DNA from: JAKASV01 sp963754845
Lineage (GTDB): Bacteria > Babelota > Babeliae > Babelales > Vermiphilaceae
Reading direction: 5' to 3'
Assembly: GCA_963754845.1 (NCBI GenBank)
Contig: CAVWHE010000001.1
Location: forward strand, 124,001-188,000
DNA length: 64,000 bases
Shown here: in pieces, positions 1 through 9,063 of the stretch
Position numbering within the stretch: position 1 is the first letter of the stretch
How the letters are laid out: each line of letters opens with the position of its first letter
Position numbers and translations under genes: made by a program
The notes under the pieces: model-generated
Databases searched by the model: none
The model's input: the letters and a program-made list of their open reading frames with translations, nothing else
Told to the model about the DNA's origin: nothing

Positions 1-2
1 TA

Positions 3-554
3 AGTTTTTCTTTTATTATGCCTACGGCGCGTGTATCAGCCCTGATCTTTGAAAATGGATCAAAAGATGCTATCAATGGTATGCTTGTTTCTGCCGAGTT
101 TGACTACCGCGCAGCCTACGGATTTTATGTCAAAGTGCCAGAAAAACCCTTCGCATTGGGCGTCGACAAAGATATAGATATATGGGGACCAGTTTTGGAG
201 AATGTCGATGCGGAGCTTTGGATAAATTCTTGGATTAAAGCTACTCCCGGCGACAAGCTTAATGGATCCTACCTAGTTAAGCCGGTAGCTGCGAGGTGCG
301 CCTGCCGGGAGGGAACTGACGGAGATCCTTGCTACCTCACGGTGGTGCTTGCCAAGAAGGATGGCACATGGAAAAGGAGGCTCGGCAACGATAATGCGCG
401 TTTTGAAGAACTCAAGATTAGATTTTTTATCGATGAAATTACCCGACAACTCGAGGTCGAGTGGGTACCTATTGTTACTACAAGCTTACAACAGAACTGC
501 TCAAATGCGTACGTGTTATATGAAGAAACCACCGAGCCGTCTGGAGAATCCTAA
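3..554 (+). CDS. Unknown protein, probably 3' part of a gene cut by the window edge
   Basis: The frame is open to the left edge. The first ATG is at 18, but only a pyrimidine-rich stretch precedes it and there is no ribosome binding site, so this is more likely the C-terminal part of a longer protein than a complete 178-residue one. The visible protein is mixed alpha/beta in composition, with a CACREGTDGDPC cluster of three cysteines near residue 100 (counting from ATG 18) and no membrane segment. I do not recognise a family. It is followed by a strong hairpin terminator at 682-722 and faces the next gene (740-1870) convergently. The coding call is fairly safe; the function is unknown. Confidence 0.55.
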   Translation, partial: SFSFIMPTARVSALIFENGSKDAINGMLVSAEFDYRAAYGFYVKVPEKPFALGVDKDIDIWGPVLENVDAELWINSWIKATPGDKLNGSYLVKPVAARCACREGTDGDPCYLTVVLAKKDGTWKRRLGNDNARFEELKIRFFIDEITRQLEVEWVPIVTTSLQQNCSNAYVLYEETTEPSGES

Positions 555-681
555 GAAGCCTTTGTGCTTGCTACCACCGCAGCACCGGCAGCAAAGCAAA
601 AACCTCCAAGTGAGCTAACTTTCTCGGAAGCGTGTGCCGCGTGATGCGGCACCAACGACATTCGTATGGCCTTTTAGCTTA

Positions 682-722
682 CGCGCTCAACGTCCGGAAC
701 ACGTTGAGCGCGATTATTTTTA
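682..722 (+). terminator. Rho-independent terminator of the first gene
   Basis: A perfect 11-bp stem (682-692 with 702-712, CGCGCTCAACG and its complement) with a 9-nt loop is followed by ATTATTTTT. It ends the plus-strand gene at 554. A weaker 7-bp hairpin (634-640 with 646-652) lies just upstream and has no U-run. Confidence 0.85.
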
Positions 723-739
723 ACAAAATAACCTTGACT

Positions 740-1870
740 CTACTTACCGCGGCTGTGCACGAGGGCCCAAAGTTGACCGCTCAGCTCATCGACGGTCGCC
801 AGCAGATTTCTAGCTGTTTTTATCATATAGGCTTCCCCATAGATGCCAGAGCCAGAAATCCCTTCCAAGACGCCTCGTGAAAGCTCGCGTATGTCGGCAA
901 GAAGACTTTCGAGGGTCTTAAGATTGCCGGCATTCCTTAGCTTTGTGAGTACCTCGACCTTCTCGGGCTTACCAAGTTCTGCAAAGTTCTCGCTGATGGG
1001 TCCCCGGAGAAATTTATCAACATTTTCAAGTGACATTACAATCATGTTCCCGCGATTGTTCGGGTTCAGTCGTTCTTTTAAGATTGCCAAGTCTCCTTTG
1101 AACACGCTGTATGAAGGTATTATGCTTCCTGACGTAGACGTCGAAGATGTTTTCCTGAGATTCCAAGGGAGATTTCCAAGCCGGGCGAAGATGGCGAGTA
1201 CGCTGTCAGCTACATCGCTCAAAGCCTTGTCCCACAATGCTTCCTGCGCCGGTTGAACCTGCGGTACTACGGTCGGTGCAACGAGGCCACCGACGATAGC
1301 CGGCGTCTGTGTGACACCGCGAGACGCCAGAGATGGCATTAGTTCCGCCTGAGCCGCCTGTGATCGTGCTTGCAGTGCGCTGTCATCTTCTCTCTCATAG
1401 GGCGCATTTGCCGTACCGGCGGCGGTTCCTCCTCTTCGTGCGCTCTCCTCCGTCCGCCGCCCATGCGCTATAGCGCTTATGCTCCTGACCTTGGTTATGA
1501 GGTCCTGCTCGACAAATTCCGCCTCCTCGATTACCCCATCAAGTTTCTCGATGTATCCTTCAAGGATGTTTTTGATTCTTTGAGCTTCCTGCGCGACTCC
1601 GCGCATCTGCCTTGCCGCTGCATCGAGTCTTTCGGCAGGTACGTGGGCCGTGACTTCTACCAATGCTGAAGCCCTATTGAGTTCGTCTGCGTATTGACCC
1701 GTCAATCTCCTGATTATTCCCCTAAGCCCCTCGATATCCCTCTCACGCTGTGTCGTCAGCTCACGCTGTGACATCGTGTGTGCTGCCGCCTGCAGATTCT
1801 CTTGTGACAAACAAAGAAAAAGAACGCTACCAAGGGCGCCCAAGACATATCTGTGTGTAAAAACCTTCAT
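740..1870 (-). CDS. Secreted coiled-coil protein, unknown family
   Basis: Start ATG at 1870 is chosen because GGAGG (1877-1881) lies 6 nt upstream; a TTG two codons earlier gives the longer frame. The protein of about 376 residues begins MKVFTHRYVLGALGSVLFLC, a typical signal peptide ending near a AAA/H junction around residue 30. Residues ~35-130 are rich in R, E, Q and A with heptad-like spacing and should form coiled coil. A low-complexity Gly/Ala/Arg/Ser stretch follows, and the C-terminal third is again helical. No enzymatic motif is seen. It is the most downstream of a run of minus-strand genes for exported proteins. A periplasmic or released structural role is possible but is inference. 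Confidence 0.7.
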   Translation of the reverse strand: MKVFTHRYVLGALGSVLFLCLSQENLQAAAHTMSQRELTTQRERDIEGLRGIIRRLTGQYADELNRASALVEVTAHVPAERLDAAARQMRGVAQEAQRIKNILEGYIEKLDGVIEEAEFVEQDLITKVRSISAIAHGRRTEESARRGGTAAGTANAPYEREDDSALQARSQAAQAELMPSLASRGVTQTPAIVGGLVAPTVVPQVQPAQEALWDKALSDVADSVLAIFARLGNLPWNLRKTSSTSTSGSIIPSYSVFKGDLAILKERLNPNNRGNMIVMSLENVDKFLRGPISENFAELGKPEKVEVLTKLRNAGNLKTLESLLADIRELSRGVLEGISGSGIYGEAYMIKTARNLLATVDELSGQLWALVHSRGK

Positions 1871-2214
1871 GGTCAACCTCCGAATAAAAAGTACTCATGC
1901 AACTTTTTAGAAAAACGCGGCTCTTTTTCGTGCCGCCGACATCCATGCAACCTCCTCCAGGGCTGCCGTGGTTTGAAAAAACTTCAACTACCTCAGCTTT
2001 TTTGCGCTCCAACCCGCCACGCTGGTCTGCGACGTCGTCCGTATGCGGTGATCGTATGCGCCCTTTGTTATTCCAGTGTTATTCCAGCGCGCAAGAACGT
2101 ACGATGTTCTTACACGCTAGCCCACCACCGCCGCCCGGCCTGCGTGTCGCTTGTTCGGCGGGGCAGGCCCACAGCGCGCGGTGGGCGCGTATTCTTTAAT
2201 TCAATACTTGCTTA
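1871..2214. other. Intergenic stretch with a nested long hairpin
   Basis: No convincing gene. It holds the upstream region of the 740-1870 gene, including its GGAGG site at 1877-1881. A nested inverted repeat spans 2120-2186: GCCCACC (2120-2126) pairs with GGTGGGC (2180-2186), and GGCCTGC (2137-2143) with GCAGGCC (2163-2169), with equal 10-nt bulges between them. It sits about 30 bp past the stop of the 2215-5841 gene and may end that transcript, although no U-run follows on the minus strand. Open frames here on both strands lack ribosome binding sites. Confidence 0.45.
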
Positions 2215-5200
2215 CTATGCCTGTTGTGGCAGAAAATCCTCAATGCTCATAATCAAAGCAAGCAATCCATCGGCCAGCGAAGCTTCCTGCGCTCTTGCAA
2301 AGAGCAGCGACTCGTGCTTCTGCACCCCTTCAAAGAGTCTGTGGCTACTGGCCACCAGCTCTTTCAGCTGCACCAAACCGAAACCAAAGTCTGATTGTTG
2401 TGGTCGTGGCAACAATTCTTTCTCAAGGCACTCGAATACAACATTGAGAGCATTATGTGCTCGCGCTACCGCAGCCTCTGCTGTCTCTTGGCAACACGGC
2501 CTAACATTGTGCCCGCCAGACTGTTGCGATGGAGAATTTGCTAAACTCCTCTGCCGCCTCAGAATTTCAGCCACTTTCCCCTCATTGCCCCCGGTGGCTG
2601 CTACACTGCTGCATGCAGCAATTCTTAGTAATGTTTCGGCGTTCATGCATACCGACCGTGCAAGCTCTACCACGCTAGCTTGTTCTTCTGACGCATTCGT
2701 TCTTACATCCCCGCTCGCATTATCGCTGTTGGCACGCCATCCATATGCCAATTCAGCGGAAGGTGCTCGAGGCGTTACACTCGATTCTTGGTCTGGACTC
2801 GCCGCCGGACACGAGGAAATTGCACCCATGGCACCACGCTCGCCCTGACGATCGCTCGTCTGCTTAAATTGTTGCACCCTTTCTGCACGGCGACCCACTG
2901 CCGTCGGAACTGGTGGCATCTCTTTCAGGCGGCGGTGGGCACTACCACCGAATGCAGTTCTTGGCACAACACTAACTTCTGTGCGTTTCATCACGGGACT
3001 GCATCCATTGACTTGATTTGTCTCCGTTGCTGAAGGCGTCACGCCCGGCTTAGCAAAATAATGATGCCTGCCGCCAGAACGAATTTCTGCTATGGTACGT
3101 TTGAGATTTGCGAACGCCTCGGCAACATTCACCTTCCAGGTGACGCCATAAGCGTCTTTCACTCTAACCATTGTATCGGCAGCGGTGAGCATGCCGTCCG
3201 TAAGTATGCGATTGGCGCCTGGGTCTGGGCTGATGAGTCCAAGGTTCGCGCTCACAGTGACAAGGACTCCACAAACCTCCGCTACCTTCTGCGAAATTTC
3301 CCCCGCACCAAAAGAAGAAGAATCTTCGCCCGAAGAATCTTCGCCCGGCCGTTGGAGGAGGATTGCGTGGGCTTTGACAGCTGATGCGAAGCTTTTTTTC
3401 ATACGTTCAAAATTTTGCGCACCAGGATGATCACCTTCGCTAGCTGGGCTTTTTTTCGTCAGTTCACCACGTAGTTGTTCAAGCGCAACGAAGAATTGAT
3501 CGGCTCCTTCGGCCACTGCTCGTGCCTCACGCGCGTCAGGGTTGCGCCCCTGCGGCACCACGGAAGACACGTCATCGGCGGTTCCACGTGTGCCATCGTC
3601 GTTCCCAACAAGGGCCCCTGCAGCGGCGGCAGCGGCAGCTGCTGCTGCGCATGTTATGACTGGTTTATTCTGACGGCGAAGGGTTGGTTTTACTGGCTGT
3701 CCCCCCCCACAAACTTTGGGACCTTGTGGTTGTTGTGGTCGCAGCGTTTGGGCAAGGGAATCGTCGGTGGGAAAGGACACTCGCCTTCCTCCAATTTTCT
3801 GCGCAGCGCCCTGAGTGCGTGAACTAAGGACGCAACCTTGAGTCGCTCCTCTGCCCGTGTTGCGCGGCACGTCGGCGGTTTCGATAGCACTTTCTCCAGA
3901 GCAATCCACGTCCTCGTCAACATAGGCGCCGTTGTCATCAACGTCACCAGCGTCCGGCACCTCTCCGCGGCTTCGGGCAGGACGTTCTTTCGCATCACGC
4001 TGCAGAGCTTTCTCAAGCGACTCTATTGCCTTGTTGAGCTGTGAAAGGGCAGCGGGCAACTTCGGTTTCCCTTGAGTATCAGGAGTTTCTTGCTCCGGTT
4101 GTGCAGCACGCGCAAACACTTTGGCGTTCTTTAAAATTGCTTGCACTCCGCCCTGGTAACGCGCAAGTAACTCTTGACTGATCTTTCCGATCGGCGCAAC
4201 AAGCACCACGAGTGCCCTGGCACCCTCGCGCAGCGCTGGAGATGGATCGATTACAACGCGGCTTTCAGCAGTCTCGTGCTGGCGGGAATTTTTGAAATGC
4301 GTAGTAAAGTTTCCAAGGGCAGCCACTACGATCTTGTCTTTGTTTGTGTCTTCTTTGAGACCTTTAAGAACTCTTTCTACATCCATTCGCATACCGTTAA
4401 CGAATCGAGCTATGTAGCATGCTGATAACGAGGTGCAGGTGATGGTCTTTTCGTCGGAACTTGCCGTTGTTGCTATCGTGGTTGCCGTCGCTGCCGCCGC
4501 TGCTGGTACCGTTGTGACTGGCGCTGCTGCAGTTGCCGAACTCGACGCGACTGATGACGAAGAAATTGTCGCTACCGCTGGTACTGCTGCCGCCGCTGGT
4601 GTACGTAACGACGTTGCTGATGGAGAAACTGCCCCTGCTGTTGAAGCTGGCGCAGCTGCATGTGATGCCATTGCTGTTGCTGTTACACTTGACACAGCCG
4701 TTGACGCAGCTTTTGCCGGTAGCACTGTTATTCTAGGCGTTGTTTCTTTGGCACGCGTCGCTCGAGCACGAAGACCTTGAACAACAGGCTTTACTACTGC
4801 TCTGGGCGTCGTCGCGCGCGGACTTGTTGTCGGTGTCGCGCGCGGCGCTGCAGGGGGAGTCACACGGTTTGCAGGCCCTGCCGGTTGACGCTGAGTTCTT
4901 TTTTCTGCCGAAGCTTCTGATGCCACTGCACGTGGGGGCTGAATTGTTAGTTGTCCCAAGCTCTCTTTGCAAGTCCTACCCAGTTCGGCTATCTTTTCAT
5001 TGATTGCTTGACTAAGCAAAAACGCATCGTGTCGCCCGCTCTTTGCTTTGCTGCGAGCGTTTTCTAGCGCGTTTTTCACAGCCATCGTCGCCGCCTTTTT
5101 TTTAACTCTATCGTCATTACCAGCGCGAGCTGAGCGCTGAGCCAAAAGACGTTTAGCTCCAACGAAGCACTGTGCTTCACGATCGGGGCCACTTTCTTTA

Positions 5201-5841
5201 TGGGTTATTGGAGTATAAAGCTTTATAAGATCATCAAGGATAGTCTGGGCACATTTTACTGCACGGTCACCACCCGATTTTTGTGTCGTGGTTCGTGGGC
5301 TCTTGGGACTCACTGGGCGCGGTGTTTCCTGTCGCGGCGACGTTGGGGCTGAACTTCGACCTGACGGCGAGTTTGATCCGCTTGACACACGGCCACTGCA
5401 CGCGTCAGCTTGGTTGGATGCTGCAACCGCACGCGGTTTTGGTCGCAGCGACTGTGATCGTGGCATTGGCGACAGCGATTGTGTTCGTGGTGTTAAAGGC
5501 GAAGCAACAACGCCTGCCAATGTATCACTGCATCCGGCTGCTCCGACGCCCACCGGTTTGGTTGGCAAATCTAGCACTTTTTCAACACTCTCAAGAAAGG
5601 TGCGCGAATCAGCGATGCCCGTCCCACCACTTTTATCCCAGGATTGTGCAAAGTTTTGTTTTAATTCTTTAAGCACAGCCAGTTGGTTCTCCAACACTGG
5701 AATTTTTTCTTCGATAAGTACCAGTGCCTTTTTGCTGTTACTTCCTGGCTTACCACCTCCGAGGTGATCCATCGCCACCATCGACGATTGAGCTACGAGC
5801 CCTATGAGGCCAACAACGATAACGATTTTGATATGTTTCAT
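2215..5841 (-). CDS. Very large secreted low-complexity protein, unknown family
   Basis: A 1208-residue protein starting at ATG 5841, with GGAG 9 nt upstream. It begins MKHIKIVIVVGLIGLVAQSS, a clear signal peptide. Helical, charged segments (residues ~35-110, ~190-290, ~470-620) alternate with long disordered tracts: a Ser/Pro/Arg region around 120-190, an Ala/Thr/Ser/Val region around 350-460, and a run of 13 alanines near 740. Cysteines are sparse and there are no transmembrane helices after the signal. No known domain is recognised. The composition resembles secreted or surface scaffold proteins of host-associated bacteria; this is inference. It has its own upstream AT-rich region (5842-5950), so it is probably transcribed apart from the 6153-9966 genes. 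Confidence 0.75.
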   Translation of the reverse strand: MKHIKIVIVVGLIGLVAQSSMVAMDHLGGGKPGSNSKKALVLIEEKIPVLENQLAVLKELKQNFAQSWDKSGGTGIADSRTFLESVEKVLDLPTKPVGVGAAGCSDTLAGVVASPLTPRTQSLSPMPRSQSLRPKPRAVAASNQADACSGRVSSGSNSPSGRSSAPTSPRQETPRPVSPKSPRTTTQKSGGDRAVKCAQTILDDLIKLYTPITHKESGPDREAQCFVGAKRLLAQRSARAGNDDRVKKKAATMAVKNALENARSKAKSGRHDAFLLSQAINEKIAELGRTCKESLGQLTIQPPRAVASEASAEKRTQRQPAGPANRVTPPAAPRATPTTSPRATTPRAVVKPVVQGLRARATRAKETTPRITVLPAKAASTAVSSVTATAMASHAAAPASTAGAVSPSATSLRTPAAAAVPAVATISSSSVASSSATAAAPVTTVPAAAAATATTIATTASSDEKTITCTSLSACYIARFVNGMRMDVERVLKGLKEDTNKDKIVVAALGNFTTHFKNSRQHETAESRVVIDPSPALREGARALVVLVAPIGKISQELLARYQGGVQAILKNAKVFARAAQPEQETPDTQGKPKLPAALSQLNKAIESLEKALQRDAKERPARSRGEVPDAGDVDDNGAYVDEDVDCSGESAIETADVPRNTGRGATQGCVLSSRTQGAAQKIGGRRVSFPTDDSLAQTLRPQQPQGPKVCGGGQPVKPTLRRQNKPVITCAAAAAAAAAAGALVGNDDGTRGTADDVSSVVPQGRNPDAREARAVAEGADQFFVALEQLRGELTKKSPASEGDHPGAQNFERMKKSFASAVKAHAILLQRPGEDSSGEDSSSFGAGEISQKVAEVCGVLVTVSANLGLISPDPGANRILTDGMLTAADTMVRVKDAYGVTWKVNVAEAFANLKRTIAEIRSGGRHHYFAKPGVTPSATETNQVNGCSPVMKRTEVSVVPRTAFGGSAHRRLKEMPPVPTAVGRRAERVQQFKQTSDRQGERGAMGAISSCPAASPDQESSVTPRAPSAELAYGWRANSDNASGDVRTNASEEQASVVELARSVCMNAETLLRIAACSSVAATGGNEGKVAEILRRQRSLANSPSQQSGGHNVRPCCQETAEAAVARAHNALNVVFECLEKELLPRPQQSDFGFGLVQLKELVASSHRLFEGVQKHESLLFARAQEASLADGLLALIMSIEDFLPQQA

Positions 5842-6152
5842 ATAAGACGTCTCCGTAATAGTTCTTCAAGTGTCTGATTTAAGAAAATTTCGAGTTTAAA
5901 ATCCAAGTCTCTGTTATTAGCATTATACAAAATATAAATTCAATCTGCAATCACTTGTTATGGCGGGGCACAACGTACACCATGGACGCAAAAAATGTTT
6001 AAAAAAAAGAGGGCCTGCGATACCTCGTCACATGAGCGTACCGCGAGCCCTAAAAGCTTCGTCGCCTTCGGCATGAAATGCTTCATACGGACAACCGCTG
6101 CAATGTCGAAAAAACCTCAAGCACTCACTGCAAGCGATTCTGTCACATGCGA
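5842..6152. other. Intergenic region: promoter area and terminator
   Basis: No gene. The AT-rich stretch 5880-5945 is the likely promoter area of the 2215-5841 gene; I could not fix -35/-10 boxes with confidence. The terminator of the 6153-7439 gene lies at 5997-6051 and is listed separately. Confidence 0.5.
5997..6051 (-). terminator. Rho-independent terminator, minus strand
   Basis: Arms 6010-6023 and 6038-6051 (AGGGCCTGCGATAC against GTACCGCGAGCCCT, with two mismatches and a wobble) flank a 14-nt loop. On the minus strand the stem is followed by eight T residues (6001-6008 read as A on the plus strand). It ends the transcript of the genes at 6153-9966. Confidence 0.75.
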
Positions 6153-7439
6153 CTATCCGACAATCACGTACTCATCTTCTTGTACTTCCAGTTGATCATT
6201 CCTTTCTATAGCAACCTGACTAGGAATTGCCGTGTCGGCCTCAAGTTGCGCGAGGTTTCTTTTTGTCATTTTTTCGTAAATAACGAGTGACGAATCAGCT
6301 TTGCCATCAGAGAGAGTCTTCCATGAAATCTTATCTTCAGGTAATTTTTCTGTCGCTGCGTCAGCTTTCTTAACGAAGGGGTACAGCTGCCTGACGCAAT
6401 CGGTCAGCGAGGTTCCGCCGTGGTACTCGAACCTCGCAGCGCGGTTGACGATTCCCGTGACGCTCGGCGTGAAGCCGTTTACGTATTTGTCCCCCAGGCG
6501 TGTTTTGGCAAAGGCACCGCTTATGATTCCGCTGATTCCGCCGCTGCGGGCAACCGGCTTTTTTGTATAGATAATGAAAAAGTGTCCATGTTCGCTTATA
6601 TCGTCCCACCGCCACTCAACCTTGGACTTAGATGTAAGCTCAATCTGCTTTTTGACACACTCTTCGTCCAGATCATGAAGTTGAATTGTGATATTATTAT
6701 TCCTCTGCTCACGCAGTTGCTCGCTTTTCTTTGCCAGTTCGTTCTTAGGCACATTCTCCATCATTGAATACTTTATGCCGATTTCCCTCTCTACCCTTTT
6801 TGTCTCCGACACGGCATTTCCACATTTCATGCTAATAATGCTACTGTATTTTTGAGCTATTTCGTTTTTCTCGGAAGTCGACTGTGCCTTTGCCATTAGA
6901 CTGTCACGCTTGCTGCGTGCGTTTGTGCACGGTTTTTGAGCTTCTTTGACAGCTTTATCCAGTTCATTCTTCTTGGCAGCTGAAATCTCAGCCATCTTTT
7001 TTGTGTACTCTTCTCGTGCTTTGTCGATAAGCATAGCGAATTCATCAGCTATTTTCTGACGCGCATCGTCCTTTTCTTGGTTGTAATCACCCCGAAGGTC
7101 ATCAATAGCCTGCTTGACGCCCACCTCAGGTATGATGTTATCATATTCCTTGACTAGGCGCTGGGCCTTGATTGAAGCTTCAGTCGTTCGCGTTGCAGCT
7201 ACCCCGAGGAGGCCAAAAAAGAACGTCGTGTCGGTCGTGGTTTCCACCTTCACCGTCCAGGCAATGTCTTCACGAAACTTGATGGCATCGTACTCAGTCT
7301 TGAAAAGAAGCACGCTCACCTTATCGTCGGGGTTGCTGCTAACGTTGGTAATGACGTAGGCTTGCACACGCTCGTGGTGCACCGCCACAGCGGCGATGCA
7401 CAGCAAGCATGCAAGAAACCTCTTGAAAAAATCGTTCAC
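6153..7439 (-). CDS. Secreted coiled-coil protein, unknown family
   Basis: The likely start is GTG 7439, with a run of G residues 6 nt upstream; a TTG two codons earlier gives the 430-residue frame. The N-terminus has a charged start and a hydrophobic core (FFKRFLACLLCIAAVAVHH), then a signal cleavage region near AYV. Residues ~40-110 look globular and beta-rich, ~110-245 are Lys/Glu/Ala/Asp-rich and strongly coiled-coil, and a C-terminal domain with Trp and aromatic motifs (KVEWRWDDISEHGHFFIIYT) follows. The stop of the upstream gene (7451) lies only 11 bp before this start, so the two are an operon. Family unknown. Confidence 0.7.
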   Translation of the reverse strand: MNDFFKRFLACLLCIAAVAVHHERVQAYVITNVSSNPDDKVSVLLFKTEYDAIKFREDIAWTVKVETTTDTTFFFGLLGVAATRTTEASIKAQRLVKEYDNIIPEVGVKQAIDDLRGDYNQEKDDARQKIADEFAMLIDKAREEYTKKMAEISAAKKNELDKAVKEAQKPCTNARSKRDSLMAKAQSTSEKNEIAQKYSSIISMKCGNAVSETKRVEREIGIKYSMMENVPKNELAKKSEQLREQRNNNITIQLHDLDEECVKKQIELTSKSKVEWRWDDISEHGHFFIIYTKKPVARSGGISGIISGAFAKTRLGDKYVNGFTPSVTGIVNRAARFEYHGGTSLTDCVRQLYPFVKKADAATEKLPEDKISWKTLSDGKADSSLVIYEKMTKRNLAQLEADTAIPSQVAIERNDQLEVQEDEYVIVG

Positions 7440-7450
7440 GGCCAACCCCC

Positions 7451-9022
7451 CTACAAAGGTACACCGGAGAATCTATCATTGTCAGACGACCTCCTATCCA
7501 CTAGCTCATCGCCTGGTGTCGAAGACTCCACGGCAGGAGTCCCTGCCAACGAGCTCCCTCCAGCACTCGTGTCGCTGCCAGATGTTGTGGGGGTCGCCGT
7601 TGGTTGCGAGGGCTGGGCGGCAGCTTCGGCGGCTACATTCGCAGCGCTCTCAGTGGCGGCCTTCTCTACGGCTTTTTTTGCAGCCCTTGTCGCCCTTAGT
7701 TTTTCCATCGCCTCTTGAATAGCAGCTTCCTCTGCTAAACTTGCTTCTTCAGCTTGAAACCTCTCTTCCGCTATTTCTTCGGGCGTTTTCTTTTTGGGCT
7801 CACTTTTCTCTTCCTCGGCTTTTCGCTGAGCTTCCTCGACTGCTCTCTTTTCGTCCTCTAACCTGTCGATTAGTGCTTGTTGTTTTTTTAATAAATCATC
7901 TTCCACCTGCCTCATGACCTCTTCGCCCGCTGCTGGTGGGTAGTATACCTTCTTGGCCCGATCTACCTTGCCAGTTTCGCAGTCAATATGTTCAAACATG
8001 GCTACGCCGCTTTGTGGCCCGTAGACGACGGAGTTGTACTTCGAGAAGTCAAAAGAGCTTTGAAAGAGAATTTGTTTATAGTCAGCAATACCGTACTGTC
8101 CCTTGCTACCAAGTATGACAAGCACAACATTCTTTGGGCATAATATACCTACACACGGGGGATTTAGGCACGTTGAAGATACCTTTGTCGTCGTCGTAAA
8201 CTTACACAACTTCGACCGATCGTCCCCGCTTACTCTGACGTATCTTTTTTCGGAATGGCGAGAATACATGAGCTTAAAAATATCACTGTCACCCTCATGC
8301 ACAGCACTTGCTATAGCAGGTCCAAATCTATCAGCTAGTTTGCCGAGGCTTCGAGTAGTTTCATTGAAGAGGGTTATAACATTTCTGACGTCCGTTATTG
8401 TGACTGGTTTCTTAACAGTGGGTGCTTGCGCAGCGGCAACAGTGCCTTGACCAGAGGGCGGCTTAGCAGAAGTGCCTGATTGGGATGTCGATGTGGTCGA
8501 TGTGCCAGCAGATTGCGCTGGAGGCGTTGTAGTAGTTGAAGGTGTAGTAGTTGAAGGTGTAGTAGTTGAAGGTGTTGTAGTTGAAGGTGTTGTAGTTGAA
8601 GGTGTTGTAGTTGGCAAGGTGTTGTAGTTGAAGGTGTTAGTAGTTGAAGGTGTTGTAGTTGAAGGTGTTGTAGGCCCGGCAATCAACGTCGAAGGAGGGA
8701 TGGCAGGCAGGGATGGTGTACCAGGAGATTTTGGCACAGTAGTTAACGAAAAAAAGGTTGGCAGCATTTCTTCTACCTTAGTTGAAATCTCGAGTAATGC
8801 TCCGACAGCCTGTTCTGTCCAACCGAGACCTTCCATTTGCACAACAAATGCCTCCTTTTTCATAAAGAACGCGTGGATAGGAATCTCAGAAGAGCTCTTA
8901 TTTGCAAATTTAATTGCCAAAACGTCGGGTTGATATGCGACCAAACTCATCTGATAACTAACGACGAGCAAAAATGCGCATACAAAAATAGCCACTCTCT
9001 TGACGTATTTTACGTACTTCAT
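7451..9022 (-). CDS. Secreted protein with Pro-Ser-Thr repeat, paralogue of the 9064-9966 product
   Basis: 523 residues; start ATG 9022 with CGGAGG 7 nt upstream. A signal peptide (residues 1-30) is followed by a domain that matches the neighbour at 9064-9966: LAIKFANKSSSEIPIHAFF and GLGWTEQAVGALLEI against MVIKFSNLSDRIVHAVF and AAGWTQEAFDALLDV. Next come a Pro-Ser-Thr tract of PSTTT units (residues ~116-170, DNA at 8526-8672), a second shared domain with SKYNSVVYG and KKVYY, then a Glu/Lys/Ala coiled coil (~385-460) and a disordered tail. The repeat tract resembles O-glycosylated or extended linkers of surface proteins. Function unknown; export is well supported. Confidence 0.75.
   Translation of the reverse strand: MKYVKYVKRVAIFVCAFLLVVSYQMSLVAYQPDVLAIKFANKSSSEIPIHAFFMKKEAFVVQMEGLGWTEQAVGALLEISTKVEEMLPTFFSLTTVPKSPGTPSLPAIPPSTLIAGPTTPSTTTPSTTNTFNYNTLPTTTPSTTTPSTTTPSTTTPSTTTPSTTTTPPAQSAGTSTTSTSQSGTSAKPPSGQGTVAAAQAPTVKKPVTITDVRNVITLFNETTRSLGKLADRFGPAIASAVHEGDSDIFKLMYSRHSEKRYVRVSGDDRSKLCKFTTTTKVSSTCLNPPCVGILCPKNVVLVILGSKGQYGIADYKQILFQSSFDFSKYNSVVYGPQSGVAMFEHIDCETGKVDRAKKVYYPPAAGEEVMRQVEDDLLKKQQALIDRLEDEKRAVEEAQRKAEEEKSEPKKKTPEEIAEERFQAEEASLAEEAAIQEAMEKLRATRAAKKAVEKAATESAANVAAEAAAQPSQPTATPTTSGSDTSAGGSSLAGTPAVESSTPGDELVDRRSSDNDRFSGVPL
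8526..8672 (-). repeat. 15-bp minisatellite encoding PSTTT units
   Basis: About nine tandem copies of a 15-bp unit (plus-strand consensus GGTGTNGTAGTTGAA). On the plus strand the GGTGT words begin at 8541, 8556, 8571, 8586, 8601, 8618, 8633, 8649 and 8664. Spacing is 15 everywhere except 17 (8601-8618) and 16 (8633-8649), so the frame is shifted and then restored inside the gene. Confidence 0.9.
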
Positions 9023-9063
9023 TAAACACCTCCGTTATAAAAGATCACGTCGTGCTCTCTTTA

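Noticed and set aside
8526..8672. A CRISPR array at the short repeats
   Set aside because: The repeats are contiguous 15-bp units without spacers and lie inside a coding frame.
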